Origin: Planctomycetaceae bacterium
Lineage (GTDB): Bacteria > Planctomycetota > Planctomycetia > Pirellulales > Pirellulaceae
Length of the DNA: 39,173 nucleotides
Direction: 5' to 3'
Assembly: GCA_002717145.1 (NCBI GenBank)
Contig: PBCP01000022.1
Span: 1-39,173 of the forward strand
Positions within the stretch are counted from its first letter, which is position 1. Every line of letters starts with the position of its first letter. Position numbers and translations under genes: made by a program. The notes under the pieces are model-generated. The model was given only the letters and a program-made list of their open reading frames with translations, made no database searches and was not told the DNA's origin. Below, piece after piece: positions 1-8,440 of the stretch.

Positions 1-32
1 AGTAACAAAAGAGATAGAAAAAGGAGCGTGAA

Positions 33-1088
33 ATGTCATCTCCAGTAAGTAGATTACTTGAATCCAACACCGGGCGAATCGATGCTCGGGATAAACTGCT
101 GATTAACTGTAATCAAGTTGATGTCAATCAGTTGATGCCTCTGAAGTATCACTGGGCATGGGAACACTACAACAATGGTTGTGCAAATCATTGGATGCCT
201 ACAGAAGTTCCAATGACCAAGGATATTGAAATCTGGAAGTCAGATAAGCTGACTGATGATGAACGTCTTGTGATTATGCGAAATCTAGGGTTCTTTGCCA
301 CAGCCGAAAGTCTGGTTGGTAATAACCTGGTACTGGCTATTTTTCGCCACGTGACCAACGCTGAATGTCGTCAGTATCTGTTGCGACAGGCCTTTGAAGA
401 GGCAATTCACTCTCATACATTCCTGTATGTTGTGGAAAGTTTAGGTCTGGATGAAGGTGAAGTCTTCAATATGTACCGTGAAATTCCATCCATCGCCGCG
501 AAGGACGAGTTTGAGATGGAATTGACGGCTGAAGTACTCGATCCCGACTTTTCAACCAATACGTTTGAAGGTTGCCAGGCACTGCTAAAGAACCTTATTG
601 GCTTCTATCTGATCATGGAAGGGATATTCTTCTATTCCGGATTTGTAATGGTGCTTTCGTTCCACCGCAGAAATCTGATGACAGGAATCGGTGAGCAGTT
701 CCAGTACATCCTGCGCGACGAAACGATTCACCTCAATTTTGGTCTGGATCTGATTAATGGAATTAAGGCAGAGAATCCTGAGTTGTGGACAGAGCAATTT
801 CAACAGGATATGGTTGCCCGAATCCGTAAGGCAGTCGAGTTAGAGATCGATTACGCGAGAGACTGTCTACCAAATGGTGTGATGGGGCTTAATGGAGATC
901 TTTTCCGGGAATACGTCCAATATGTTGCGGATCGTCGCCTGGAGCGTATTGGTCTGCCGGCTCAATATGGTAGCTCGAATCCGTTCCCATGGATGAGCGA
1001 AACTATGGATTTGGCTAAAGAAAAGAACTTCTTTGAAACTAGAGTCACCGAATATCAAAGTGGTGCGGCTTTATCCTGGGATGACTAG
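33..1088 (+). CDS. nrdB: Ribonucleoside-diphosphate reductase small subunit, class Ic type
   Basis: This is the R2 subunit of aerobic ribonucleotide reductase, which holds the metal cofactor that starts radical transfer to the large subunit NrdA. It is 351 aa, normal for the family. The six metal ligands are visible by hand alignment to E. coli NrdB: E92, E123, H126 (EEAIHSH), E196 (MEGIFF), E230 and H233 (RDETIH). The position of the E. coli radical Tyr122 is Phe (F130, in HSHTFLY), and the first ligand is Glu rather than Asp, both as in the Chlamydia class Ic enzyme that uses a Mn/Fe centre instead of a tyrosyl radical. The start is supported by an AAGGAG motif about 8 nt upstream. NrdA is probably encoded just before the window (inference). 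A strong terminator follows. Confidence 0.97.
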   Translation: MSSPVSRLLESNTGRIDARDKLLINCNQVDVNQLMPLKYHWAWEHYNNGCANHWMPTEVPMTKDIEIWKSDKLTDDERLVIMRNLGFFATAESLVGNNLVLAIFRHVTNAECRQYLLRQAFEEAIHSHTFLYVVESLGLDEGEVFNMYREIPSIAAKDEFEMELTAEVLDPDFSTNTFEGCQALLKNLIGFYLIMEGIFFYSGFVMVLSFHRRNLMTGIGEQFQYILRDETIHLNFGLDLINGIKAENPELWTEQFQQDMVARIRKAVELEIDYARDCLPNGVMGLNGDLFREYVQYVADRRLERIGLPAQYGSSNPFPWMSETMDLAKEKNFFETRVTEYQSGAALSWDD

Positions 1089-1149
1089 GTAAATTCGACG
1101 GCAGTCAGGCTTGGCCTGTTAAGTCCTACTGGCTGTCTTGATCTCTTTC

Positions 1150-1204
1150 AAAACCTCTGTGTAATGCGATGGCCTATCAGGTCTTCGCACGCAGGGGTTT
1201 TTTT
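1150..1204 (+). terminator. Rho-independent terminator after nrdB
   Basis: The arms at 1150-1161 and 1190-1201 pair over 12 bp with two G-U pairs, and an inner TGCGA/TCGCA pairing extends the hairpin. The 3' arm runs into seven T residues (1198-1204). It sits about 60 bp after the nrdB stop and would separate it from the following lactonase gene. Confidence 0.8.
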
Positions 1205-1290
1205 GTGGTAATATAAATCACCTTATTCGTTCAGGGAGGTCGTTCCCGAATTCCTGAAACCCTCGTTGCATATCCTGTCGGAGATAATTA

Positions 1291-2457
1291 ATGATTCCTC
1301 GCTTTATGGCTTTCTTTTGTTTGCTTACGGTTCCTGCCGTCCTCAATGTCTCACTTTCCGGTGCGGTTGAAGGTTATGAGGAGCCTGATTCGTTCTTGGT
1401 TTACATTGGCACATACACAGGCCCTGAAAGCAAGGGGATCTACACTTTTCGACTTGATCGGCAATCGGGAAAGCTGACTGCTGTTAATAAGCCGACGCAA
1501 ACCTCGAACCCATCCTTTGTTGCAGTTCACCCTAGTGGAGATTACCTTTATGCTGTTAATGAAGATAAAGAATTTAATGGTGAAGAAGGTGGTGGTATCA
1601 CCGCGTTTGCAATTAATCCAAAAAACGGTGAGCTAACGGAAATCAATTCCCAGTGTACGCACGGCGCACATCCCTGTCATCTGACGATTGACAAAAGTGG
1701 GAAAACTGTCGGAGTAGCAAATTATACTGGTGGCAGTATTGCGGCGTACAGAATTGGAAGCAACGGTGAGTTGAGCCCTGCCTCAGCATTTGTTCAACAT
1801 GCTGGTAAAAGCGTGCATGCTCGCCAGGAAGCACCACATGCCCATTCGATTGATGTTGACCCGTTTAATCGTTTCGTCGCGGTCAGTGATCTTGGAATAG
1901 ATAAGGTTCTGGTCTATAAATTGAACGCTCGTAAGGGACAGCTTGAAGCTCATTCTTCTGTTTCTACGGCTCCGGGAGCTGGTCCACGGCACTTTAGTTT
2001 TCATCCTACGGGTAACTTTGGGTATGGAATCAATGAGTTGAACATGACAGCAAATGCTTATGCCTATAACGGACGCACTGGAAAGTTGGAATTGCTACAG
2101 ACGGTTTCGACTTTGCCTCCTAATGAGAAGCAGCAGTCGGGGCAGTCAACGGCAGAAATGTATGTGCATCCCAATGGAAAGTTTCTATATGGTTCCAATC
2201 GAGGGCATAACACGATTGTTGTCTATGCAATCGACCAGCAGACCGGCAAGTTGACTTATGTTGAAAATCAAAGCACTGGTGGAAGTACACCAAGGAGCTT
2301 TGGTATTGTGCCGACCGGTGAGTATCTGCTCGCGCTGAATCAGGCCAGCAGTACGATCGTCCTATTTAAGATAGATTCAGATACCGGTGCTTTGGAACCG
2401 ACAGGCGAGCAGGTCCCCTGCCCGACCCCTGTAGCCGCTGCTTTTCTTGCTCGGTAG
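1291..2457 (+). CDS. Exported lactonase, 6-phosphogluconolactonase (Pgl/YkgB) beta-propeller family
   Basis: The 388 aa product belongs to the seven-bladed propeller lactonase family (PF10282). Family signatures are visible: FLVYIGTYTGPESKGIY at about 35-51, GAGPRHFSFHPTGNFGYGIN at about 228-247 and MYVHPNGKFLYGSNRGHNT at about 288-306. A hydrophobic N-terminal stretch (residues 5-24) looks like a Sec signal peptide, so the protein is probably periplasmic or secreted. That argues against the cytoplasmic pentose-phosphate reaction despite the family name; an external lactone is the likelier substrate. CGGAG lies about 10 nt before the ATG. It runs convergently into the AhpD-like gene with only 14 bp between the stops. 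Confidence 0.92.
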   Translation: MIPRFMAFFCLLTVPAVLNVSLSGAVEGYEEPDSFLVYIGTYTGPESKGIYTFRLDRQSGKLTAVNKPTQTSNPSFVAVHPSGDYLYAVNEDKEFNGEEGGGITAFAINPKNGELTEINSQCTHGAHPCHLTIDKSGKTVGVANYTGGSIAAYRIGSNGELSPASAFVQHAGKSVHARQEAPHAHSIDVDPFNRFVAVSDLGIDKVLVYKLNARKGQLEAHSSVSTAPGAGPRHFSFHPTGNFGYGINELNMTANAYAYNGRTGKLELLQTVSTLPPNEKQQSGQSTAEMYVHPNGKFLYGSNRGHNTIVVYAIDQQTGKLTYVENQSTGGSTPRSFGIVPTGEYLLALNQASSTIVLFKIDSDTGALEPTGEQVPCPTPVAAAFLAR

Positions 2458-2471
2458 CTGCCAAGGGCTGA

Positions 2472-2903
2472 TCAGTCCAGACGCGGGAATACGTCTGACT
2501 GAATCTGGAATCCGTCGGCCAGTGAGTTTGTTTGGTTAAATAAGCCAGCGATTGCCAACACTTCGCCAATTGCTTCATCTTGAACCCCATGTTTTTTAAG
2601 GATGGCGGTGTGTGAATTGACGCAGTAACTGCAGCCGTTAGTCGCTGAAACGGCTACGGCAATCATTTCCCGAATCGCAGGCGTCAGGTGAGACGTCCGG
2701 CCTACAGTTTCGGGATGCATGAGCGTCTTCAGTTGTCCCCAGACCTGTTCCAAGAGATCCACGTTAACAGCAATGACTTTCCAGAAGTTTGGGATGAAGT
2801 CTATGTTTTTTGTCGCTTTGATGTCGTCATAAACAGCAGACACTCGTGGGGATGCCAGGTCTTCTTCGATCGGTTGTACGGTTGCTATGCGGTCAGTGGT
2901 CAT
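2472..2903 (-). CDS. AhpD-like / carboxymuconolactone decarboxylase family peroxidase-related protein
   Basis: The protein carries the AhpD core signature REMIAVAVSATNGCSYCVNSH: E79, redox pair C91-x-x-C94 and H98, the proton-relay arrangement of alkylhydroperoxidase D and the 'peroxidase-related' subfamily. It is probably a small cytoplasmic helical protein reducing peroxides or other thiol-linked substrates. The reading frame is open upstream to 3056, but the extra 51 residues look non-homologous; I chose ATG at 2903, giving 143 aa, a usual length for the family. It is divergent from the SMP-30 gene and lies between two lactonase-type propellers. A role in protecting against oxidants is inferred from the family only. 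Confidence 0.9.
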   Translation of the reverse strand: MTTDRIATVQPIEEDLASPRVSAVYDDIKATKNIDFIPNFWKVIAVNVDLLEQVWGQLKTLMHPETVGRTSHLTPAIREMIAVAVSATNGCSYCVNSHTAILKKHGVQDEAIGEVLAIAGLFNQTNSLADGFQIQSDVFPRLD

Positions 2904-3098
2904 AAGTTTTATTGCCTGTTTCTGGGGTAGATGAAAAGCGGATCCTCGATGAAATCCGTTGTAACATATTGCATTTAAATTGTGATATAACGAAAGGACA
3001 ATCTCTGGTTGAACAGCAAGTGTGGATGTATTCACAGTCTGTTGAGCTAGACTCATTCACAAGACGTTTCCACGCTTTATTTATATGGGTTCCTAAAG
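2904..3098. promoter_or_regulatory. Divergent intergenic region between AhpD-like and SMP-30 genes
   Basis: About 195 bp that must hold the promoters of both divergent genes. An AT-rich stretch (about 2960-2990) is present, but I could not identify a convincing -35/-10 pair or operator. Confidence 0.4.
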
Positions 3099-4232
3099 AT
3101 GAAAGAAAACAGATCAGGACTTAGTCGGCGAAATTTCATGCTAGCCGCCACAGCCACCGCGGCTGTGTCTTCAATGGCCAGTAACAGCAAGCTCTCAGCC
3201 CGTGATTACGGACCGGGAACACAGCCCGTACGTTACCCCGATCCGGATATTGTTGTCATTGATGATGAGTTCGCCAGTTATAAGCAGGGTAATGCTGCCA
3301 TTATGCGGCTTTATCATGACCCGGAAATGATTTGGGCAGAAGGATGCGCCTGGAATGGTGTTGGGCGTTATTTGGTTTGGAGCGACATTCCAAATAACAC
3401 TCAATTGCGTTGGATGGAAGAAGATGGGCATGTGTCAACGTTTCGGAATCCAGCTAACAACAGTAACGGAAACACATTCGACCTCCAAGGACGACAGATT
3501 TCCTGTGAACACCTGACTCGAACGCTAGCTCGGTACGAATACGATGGAACTCGGTCAGAACTAGCTAAGAGCTACGGTGGAAAATCTCTAAATGCTCCGA
3601 ATGATGCTGTTGTACATCCTGCTACCGGGGACATTTTCTTTACCGACCCCGGTTATGGTGGGTTGATGGATTACGAAGGTCGTAAAGCGGAGAAAACGGA
3701 CAACTGGCCGCAGCCCTACCAGAAAGAGGCGATTTATCGCTTTGAAGTGAAAACTGGTAAGTTAATCAAGCTGACCGATGAAATTTACAAGCCGAATGGC
3801 CTGTGTTTTTCACCGGACTACAAAAAACTATATGTGGCGGATACCGGTGCCAGCCATTATGATGACGCCCCCCGGAATATCAAAGTTTGGGATGTTGTCG
3901 AAGAGACCGATCTGAAGCATGGAAAAGAATATGCATCCATGATGTTGGAGATGACCGACGAAGACGGTAACACCGAAGAGAAAGGTGGGTTCGCAGACGG
4001 TATTCGCTGTGATGAGGATGGAAATATTTGGGCCAGTGCCGGTTGGGTTGGCGATGGCTATGACGGTGTCCATGTATTTAATCCGGACGGAAAACGAATC
4101 GGTCAGATTTTGCTTCCGGAGATTTGTGCCAATGTCTGTTTTGGCGGAACGAAACGTAATCGCTTATTTATGTGTGGCAGCTCGTCTCTGTATGCGGTTT
4201 ACACTCCAACCAAAGGTGCTCACTTCTGCTAG
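3099..4232 (+). CDS. Tat-exported SMP-30/gluconolactonase family protein
   Basis: The 377 aa product has a twin-arginine signal (SRRNFMLAATATAAVSS, residues 9-25) followed by an SMP-30/gluconolactonase/LRE domain (PF08450). The divalent-metal site of the family is visible as E81 (WAEGCAW), N233 (KPNGLCFSPD) and D300 (GGFADGIRCDEDGN); NAPND at 165-169 corresponds to the substrate-side Asn. It should hydrolyse a sugar lactone after folding in the cytoplasm and Tat export, the metal being loaded before export. No strong ribosome binding site precedes the ATG, common in planctomycetes. It is the second exported lactonase in 3 kb but is unrelated in sequence to the first. Confidence 0.93.
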   Translation: MKENRSGLSRRNFMLAATATAAVSSMASNSKLSARDYGPGTQPVRYPDPDIVVIDDEFASYKQGNAAIMRLYHDPEMIWAEGCAWNGVGRYLVWSDIPNNTQLRWMEEDGHVSTFRNPANNSNGNTFDLQGRQISCEHLTRTLARYEYDGTRSELAKSYGGKSLNAPNDAVVHPATGDIFFTDPGYGGLMDYEGRKAEKTDNWPQPYQKEAIYRFEVKTGKLIKLTDEIYKPNGLCFSPDYKKLYVADTGASHYDDAPRNIKVWDVVEETDLKHGKEYASMMLEMTDEDGNTEEKGGFADGIRCDEDGNIWASAGWVGDGYDGVHVFNPDGKRIGQILLPEICANVCFGGTKRNRLFMCGSSSLYAVYTPTKGAHFC

Positions 4233-4265
4233 GAAGTAAACGCCGAATCGTTGTAGTCAATGGAA

Positions 4266-4301
4266 GAGCCCCGGATGTTTATTGCATTCGGGGCTCGTTT
4301 T
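4266..4301. terminator. Hairpin terminator between convergent SMP-30 and MscS genes
   Basis: The arms 4266-4277 and 4285-4296 form a 12 bp stem with one G-U pair and a 7 nt loop, followed by GTTTT on the plus strand. It lies 33 bp after the SMP-30 stop and about 30 bp after the MscS stop on the other strand, so it may serve both, though the T-run favours the plus strand. Confidence 0.75.
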
Positions 4302-4331
4302 AGTTGTCGTGGAATGTGACAGGCTTGAGGC

Positions 4332-4913
4332 TTATTCATTGGCAGGTTCGTCGGTGGCGACAGGAGCTTGTTGGGCTACTGAAATCGCATCCACGAACAG
4401 AATTGAATTGGGAACGAAAAGCCTGGTTTCGTCAGCAGCCTGTAGCACCGTATATCGCAGGTCTGTGCTGACGACCGTTCCTTCATACGTTTTGACCTTG
4501 ATATAGTTTGTCTTTTCAAAGGGTTTGTAAATTAGGATCAAGACGCCTGCTAATACATTGGAAATCACATCTTTTAGAGCAAATCCCAACGCGAATCCAG
4601 TAAGGCCCAGCCCGGCAACCAATGCCGATACATCAACTCCCAGGGCGGATAACGACGTGACAATTCCCACTACCATGACCGCTGTTTTGACGACACGCCC
4701 AAGAAACACGGCTAGGTCCGCATCGATGTGCTGCGAGCGTCCCACACGTTCGGAGATCTTCTGAAGAACTTTTGCGGTGATGTAAAAACAGAGCAGAGTT
4801 AACAGGCTGAATCCTATTGCCTTGACGATGTCAGGCCATTCCATTTCAAACAGATTAATAGTTTCGGCAGTTTCTTGAGCAGTTTCGGCTGCGAATAATA
4901 GGAATTGATTCAT
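4332..4913 (-). CDS. Small mechanosensitive channel, MscS family, lacking the C-terminal domain
   Basis: The protein is predicted to have three membrane segments (about residues 30-48, 68-92 and 96-118). The third is the Gly/Ala-rich pore helix (LVAGLGLTGFALGFALKD), followed by the MscS beta domain (YKPFEKTNYIKV... LFVPNSI, to about 180). At 193 aa it stops shortly after the position of the family VPN motif, so the roughly 100-residue alpha/beta domain that forms the cytoplasmic cage in E. coli MscS (286 aa) is absent. The stop is followed within 70 bp by a terminator, so this is probably the natural end and not a frameshift. The frame is open to a TTG at 4964; I favour ATG at 4913 although neither has a clear Shine-Dalgarno sequence. 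Confidence 0.9.
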   Translation of the reverse strand: MNQFLLFAAETAQETAETINLFEMEWPDIVKAIGFSLLTLLCFYITAKVLQKISERVGRSQHIDADLAVFLGRVVKTAVMVVGIVTSLSALGVDVSALVAGLGLTGFALGFALKDVISNVLAGVLILIYKPFEKTNYIKVKTYEGTVVSTDLRYTVLQAADETRLFVPNSILFVDAISVAQQAPVATDEPANE

Positions 4914-5039
4914 GCCACTTGGTGGGGTTGTGCTGGTGAAATTATCAACGTCCCCCACGGCCAACAGGAAATATTCGCTGTGGAAGACGTCTAAGGATAG
5001 TAAAAGGTCACGCGTGATGGCAATAGCAGACCGAGCGCA

Positions 5040-5777
5040 CTAACCCTGTAGCGTCTTTACAATATCAGACGTTCCGAGCGACCGCGTCGGGTAGAAGATT
5101 TCCCCTGCCTGATAGCCTGCTTCGGCTCCGACTTGCATGGCAAACGACTTTACTCGATCGTAAACATAGGCTTTTTCAGCCGGGAATTGAGTTTCATAAC
5201 AGCGGATCGATTCGAGCTTCGTTTCCAACGTTTCGCTGATGTCCATCGTGATGTGACCGCTTGGGGCAGCGTGGTGCATTGGTTCAAATGCAAGTCGAAA
5301 GTAGAGTTGTTTTGATATGATGTGACTCGGCAAATCTCCGAAGTGGTCAGGCCATTTGCAAAGCCTCGAATAAAACACAGCGGCATCGGTGATTTGCATG
5401 GCCTGATAATGGTCAGGTGACGCCATGGGCGTTTTATCTCCAAACCCGATCACAATGCTGGGACGATATTTGCGGAACTCTTTGGCCAAGGTTACCCGAT
5501 GCTCAAAGCAGTCAAATAAAGCGCGATTCGGCATGTCTAGCGTGATTCGCTTTGTGACCCCCAGAGTTTCTGCGGCCTGACGAGCCTCTTCAAGACGCAC
5601 GTCAGGGCCTGGGCTTAAAGGGGTAGGCTCACCGTCAGTCAAATCAATGATCCCGACTTTGTAACCAAGTTGTACAAGGCGTGCAAGAGTTCCGCCGCAG
5701 GCGACTTCGACATCATCAGGGTGAGCGCCCACGGCGATAACATCAAGTTGTTCATATTCCTGTGAGCTTTCAGTCAC
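5040..5777 (-). CDS. PIG-L/LmbE family deacetylase (BshB-like)
   Basis: This is a zinc-dependent N-acetylglucosaminyl deacetylase-fold protein of 245 aa. The AHPDD motif gives H19, catalytic D21 and D22, and SPDHYQAM gives the third zinc ligand H123. DLTDGEPTP followed by an R..EAR.AA..LGV stretch resembles bacillithiol-type (BshB1) deacetylases, but sequence alone does not separate thiol biosynthesis from other sugar deacetylations. The start is GTG at 5777, with AAAGG about 8 nt upstream. It lies 26 bp after the transglutaminase-like gene on the same strand and is probably co-transcribed with it. No BshA or BshC partner is in the window. Confidence 0.93.
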   Translation of the reverse strand: MTESSQEYEQLDVIAVGAHPDDVEVACGGTLARLVQLGYKVGIIDLTDGEPTPLSPGPDVRLEEARQAAETLGVTKRITLDMPNRALFDCFEHRVTLAKEFRKYRPSIVIGFGDKTPMASPDHYQAMQITDAAVFYSRLCKWPDHFGDLPSHIISKQLYFRLAFEPMHHAAPSGHITMDISETLETKLESIRCYETQFPAEKAYVYDRVKSFAMQVGAEAGYQAGEIFYPTRSLGTSDIVKTLQG

Positions 5778-5803
5778 GAATATACCTTTGTCGAATGTGG
5801 AGT

Positions 5804-6871
5804 CTATTGAATGTCTTGGTAAGTAAAGCCCTTGCGGAACACGGAATGCATTTTTCCTGCGACTTCGGTATATGGATATACCAGGAAATTGACGGGAGCG
5901 TCCTGTTGGGCAGGCGTGAGAGTTAAATCTCGTCCTGTGGTAAATGTAATGCGATCGGCTGTCAGGTTGCCATAGTAATAGTCGTTTAAGGACGGATTTT
6001 TGTCAGCTTCAGAGATGTCGACAGGAATCCACTTGTTGTCCGCAGCAAATTTAGCCCAGCAATGATATCCGCCAATACTTCCGGTCCCTCGTTCAGTTGG
6101 AAGCGGAAATCCGATTTCGAAACGAGCAGGTATATGTTGCTCCCGGCAAACTGAGATAAATAGGCTGTGAAAGTCCGTGCAATTCCCAAAGCCATTCCCA
6201 CAGGCCCACACGCTGTCACCACGCCCCCAGGGTTTGCCGTCGGGTTTGTCGTACTGCATTCGCTGGTTGACCGCATCGTAGATTTGCCTCCCGGCAGTTA
6301 ACGAATCTTTCGCAAGTTTGGATGCTCCCAGCACTTCGGCGGATAGTTTTTGGTCAATCGGAACAAAGGTGGAGGCTTGTCGGAAGAGATCGGCGTCTCC
6401 CTCGGCCAGTTCTTCACACTCTTCTTGTAATGCCTCGCGGCGACTAACTTGGTAGGTTACTTCAAACGGAACTTCACCATCGTCATCGGCAGTTGCTTTG
6501 AAGTGCAGGACGGTGTTTCCGAACCGAGTTTCCTGCCCGATCACAAATTCGCCGGGGACATTTATGTCTCTATCGAGTATTTGCTGTTCGTGTGTATCGG
6601 TGGCAACCGGAAGCCAAACCGACACTTCGGTTCCGGGCGGTAGTTGAGTGATAGCGCCACCATAGACAAAAGAGAATTCACGTGTTTTTGCTCTGTTATC
6701 GTTAGTGGGATCGTTGGTTGCAATGTCGGTTGACTGTGGTTCTTCAGGCTGATTGGCTGAAGGTTTATTGGTTGAGGCTGTTGAGTCGTCAGATTTATTT
6801 TGACAACCAAAAATCAATAAGCAGGCCAGCACCATGGGGATGAGTAGGCAGTTCGTCATTTTGCAGTTCAT
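5804..6871 (-). CDS. Transglutaminase-like domain lipoprotein
   Basis: The 355 aa product begins with a lipoprotein-type signal ending in IFGC (C23; the Phe at -2 is unusual), then a Ser/Thr/Asp/Pro-rich linker (25-60). It then has a transglutaminase core with the catalytic triad visible as C231 (GNCTDFHSLF), H270 (GGYHCWAKF) and D285 (WIPVDISEADK). Such domains in bacteria are usually cysteine proteases or amide-bond hydrolases, not cross-linkers; the substrate is unknown. It probably acts at the outer surface of the cytoplasmic membrane or in the periplasm. A strong terminator hairpin ends only 13 nt before the ATG. A second in-frame ATG lies at 6859. The PIG-L gene follows after 26 bp. Confidence 0.9.
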   Translation of the reverse strand: MNCKMTNCLLIPMVLACLLIFGCQNKSDDSTASTNKPSANQPEEPQSTDIATNDPTNDNRAKTREFSFVYGGAITQLPPGTEVSVWLPVATDTHEQQILDRDINVPGEFVIGQETRFGNTVLHFKATADDDGEVPFEVTYQVSRREALQEECEELAEGDADLFRQASTFVPIDQKLSAEVLGASKLAKDSLTAGRQIYDAVNQRMQYDKPDGKPWGRGDSVWACGNGFGNCTDFHSLFISVCREQHIPARFEIGFPLPTERGTGSIGGYHCWAKFAADNKWIPVDISEADKNPSLNDYYYGNLTADRITFTTGRDLTLTPAQQDAPVNFLVYPYTEVAGKMHSVFRKGFTYQDIQ

Positions 6872-6884
6872 GCAGCAGAGCCTT

Positions 6885-6924
6885 TAAAAAAATAGGGGAC
6901 CACGATACTGCAGTCCCCTATTTT
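6885..6924 (-). terminator. Strong intrinsic terminator after the Gfo/Idh/MocA gene
   Basis: On the minus strand the arms (6924-6913 and 6900-6889) pair perfectly over 12 bp with a 12 nt loop, and the 3' arm continues into an eight-T tract ending at 6885. It begins 13 bp after the stop of the oxidoreductase gene and ends 13 nt before the start codon of the transglutaminase-like gene. Confidence 0.88.
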
Positions 6925-6937
6925 GAATTTCGGAAGA

Positions 6938-8269
6938 TTAGAGTACGACAGTATCCTTGCTTCCGGGTACGGCAACGTTGTAATTGCCATCTTCATCCGG
7001 AGTCATCGGTGCGTCGTCATCAAGCGATGACAACGAATCTACATCGCACAATAACAGGTCAGAGTTGATCGCATCGTCCCACTGGATCATTTTTCCAGAG
7101 TAGGTTGCCATGCGTCCCAGAATCGCGGTCATTGTACTCTTTGCTCCATACTCAGCTTCATTGGGCCGTTTACCAGCTCGCAAGTCAGCAAACATGTCAT
7201 GGTGTTCCTGTTGGTGACCACCGCGACCGAGGCCACGTGCGTTGAAGAGTTCTTTTCCGCTGGCGTCCCAGATTCTACCGGCTGCAATGTCACATGTGCC
7301 GGTAGTGCCATGAGCATGTTCTGATACGCTGTTCCAGCATCCCTGTATGTGTCGGCACTGACTGAACATCTTCATGCCACTGGCGTAGGTGAATTCAACC
7401 AGGTGGTGATCAAAGATTTCGCCATGGTCTTTCCCGTTTCGGACTTCACGACCGCCCTGCCCCTGAGCAGAGACCGGGAAGTCATTGGCGAGCCAGTTGA
7501 TGACGTCGATGTTGTGAATGTGTTGTTCGTTGATGTGGTCGCCGCAGAGCCAGTTGAAGTAATACCAGTTTCGCATTTGGTATTCGAGTTCAGATTGGCC
7601 TTCTTGACGCGGCTTCACCCAGACTCCACCGCCGTTCCAGTATGCCCTGCTCAGGATGATGTCGCCGATTGCACCGTCATGCAGACGTTTCATCGTTTCC
7701 AGATAAGCTTCCTCGTGTCGGCGTTGCAGCCCAACTTGAACACAGAGGTTTTTCTCCTTGGCAATCTTATTGGCATCCAGTACCCGGCGTACCCCCGGAG
7801 CATCTGTGGCAACCGGTTTTTCCATGAAGACGTGTTTGCCGGCATTGACTCCAGCTTCAAAGTGCAGAGGGCGGAAACCGGGAGGAGTGGCCAAAATGAC
7901 CAGATCTGCATCGGATTCCATGACTTTCTTATATCCGTCCAGACCAACAAACATCGAATCCGACGTCACTTTGACCTTGTCGCCGTGCCTGCTCTTGATC
8001 GCTCGGAATGATGCCTGTAGACGGTCTTCAAAAACATCTGCCATTGCGACAAGATGGACGTCACCATTGGTGTTCATGGCTTGAACAGCAGCGCCGGTGC
8101 CTCGGCCTCCGCAGCCAACCAGACCTATTTTAATGACTTCATCGCCATAGGCATGGGCAGCACGCGCAATTTGCAGATTGCCGGCTACAGTGCTTCCGGC
8201 GACCAGAATCGTCGACTTCTTGATGAAGTCACGTCGAGTGTTTGGGGAAGATGTTGAGTCGTTACTCAT
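6938..8269 (-). CDS. Tat-exported Gfo/Idh/MocA family oxidoreductase
   Basis: The 443 aa product has a Tat signal (TRRDFIKKSTILVAGSTVAG, from residue 11) and an NAD(P)-binding Rossmann motif GLVGCGGRGTGA at 49-60. The family EKP motif is at 150-152 (MEKPVATD), and a GDHINEQHIHNIDVINW stretch follows in the substrate domain. Planctomycete genomes encode many exported members of this family, presumed to act on sugars with a tightly bound nicotinamide cofactor folded in before Tat export. Substrate cannot be predicted. The gene is divergent from apbE and ends at a strong terminator. Confidence 0.95.
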   Translation of the reverse strand: MSNDSTSSPNTRRDFIKKSTILVAGSTVAGNLQIARAAHAYGDEVIKIGLVGCGGRGTGAAVQAMNTNGDVHLVAMADVFEDRLQASFRAIKSRHGDKVKVTSDSMFVGLDGYKKVMESDADLVILATPPGFRPLHFEAGVNAGKHVFMEKPVATDAPGVRRVLDANKIAKEKNLCVQVGLQRRHEEAYLETMKRLHDGAIGDIILSRAYWNGGGVWVKPRQEGQSELEYQMRNWYYFNWLCGDHINEQHIHNIDVINWLANDFPVSAQGQGGREVRNGKDHGEIFDHHLVEFTYASGMKMFSQCRHIQGCWNSVSEHAHGTTGTCDIAAGRIWDASGKELFNARGLGRGGHQQEHHDMFADLRAGKRPNEAEYGAKSTMTAILGRMATYSGKMIQWDDAINSDLLLCDVDSLSSLDDDAPMTPDEDGNYNVAVPGSKDTVVL

Positions 8270-8440
8270 TTATATGCTCCGCTTCTATTCGAAGGACGTA
8301 AGTTAGCAGGTAATTTAAGTTTTTGAGGGGAGATACCACGGTAATTCCAAGGTAAAACCTGTTCTTCTAGCATACTTGCTAATGCAGCTAAGTACAATGA
8401 GAAGAAATTTCCGCAACAATAACCTTATCGATTCGGATTT
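8270..8440. promoter_or_regulatory. Divergent intergenic region, oxidoreductase / apbE
   Basis: 171 bp that should contain both promoters. Apart from a short TAGCA/TGCTA dyad near 8370 I see no distinct operator, riboswitch or good -35/-10 pair. Confidence 0.35.

Noticed and set aside
1291..2457. Cytoplasmic 6-phosphogluconolactonase of the pentose phosphate pathway
   Set aside because: The signal peptide indicates export, where 6-phosphogluconolactone would not be available.
2904..3056. N-terminal extension of the AhpD-like protein
   Set aside because: Low-complexity translation unlike the family; ATG 2903 gives the usual length.
7349..8011. 220-codon open frame on the plus strand
   Set aside because: It lies wholly antisense to the well-supported Gfo/Idh/MocA gene and its translation has no recognisable motif.
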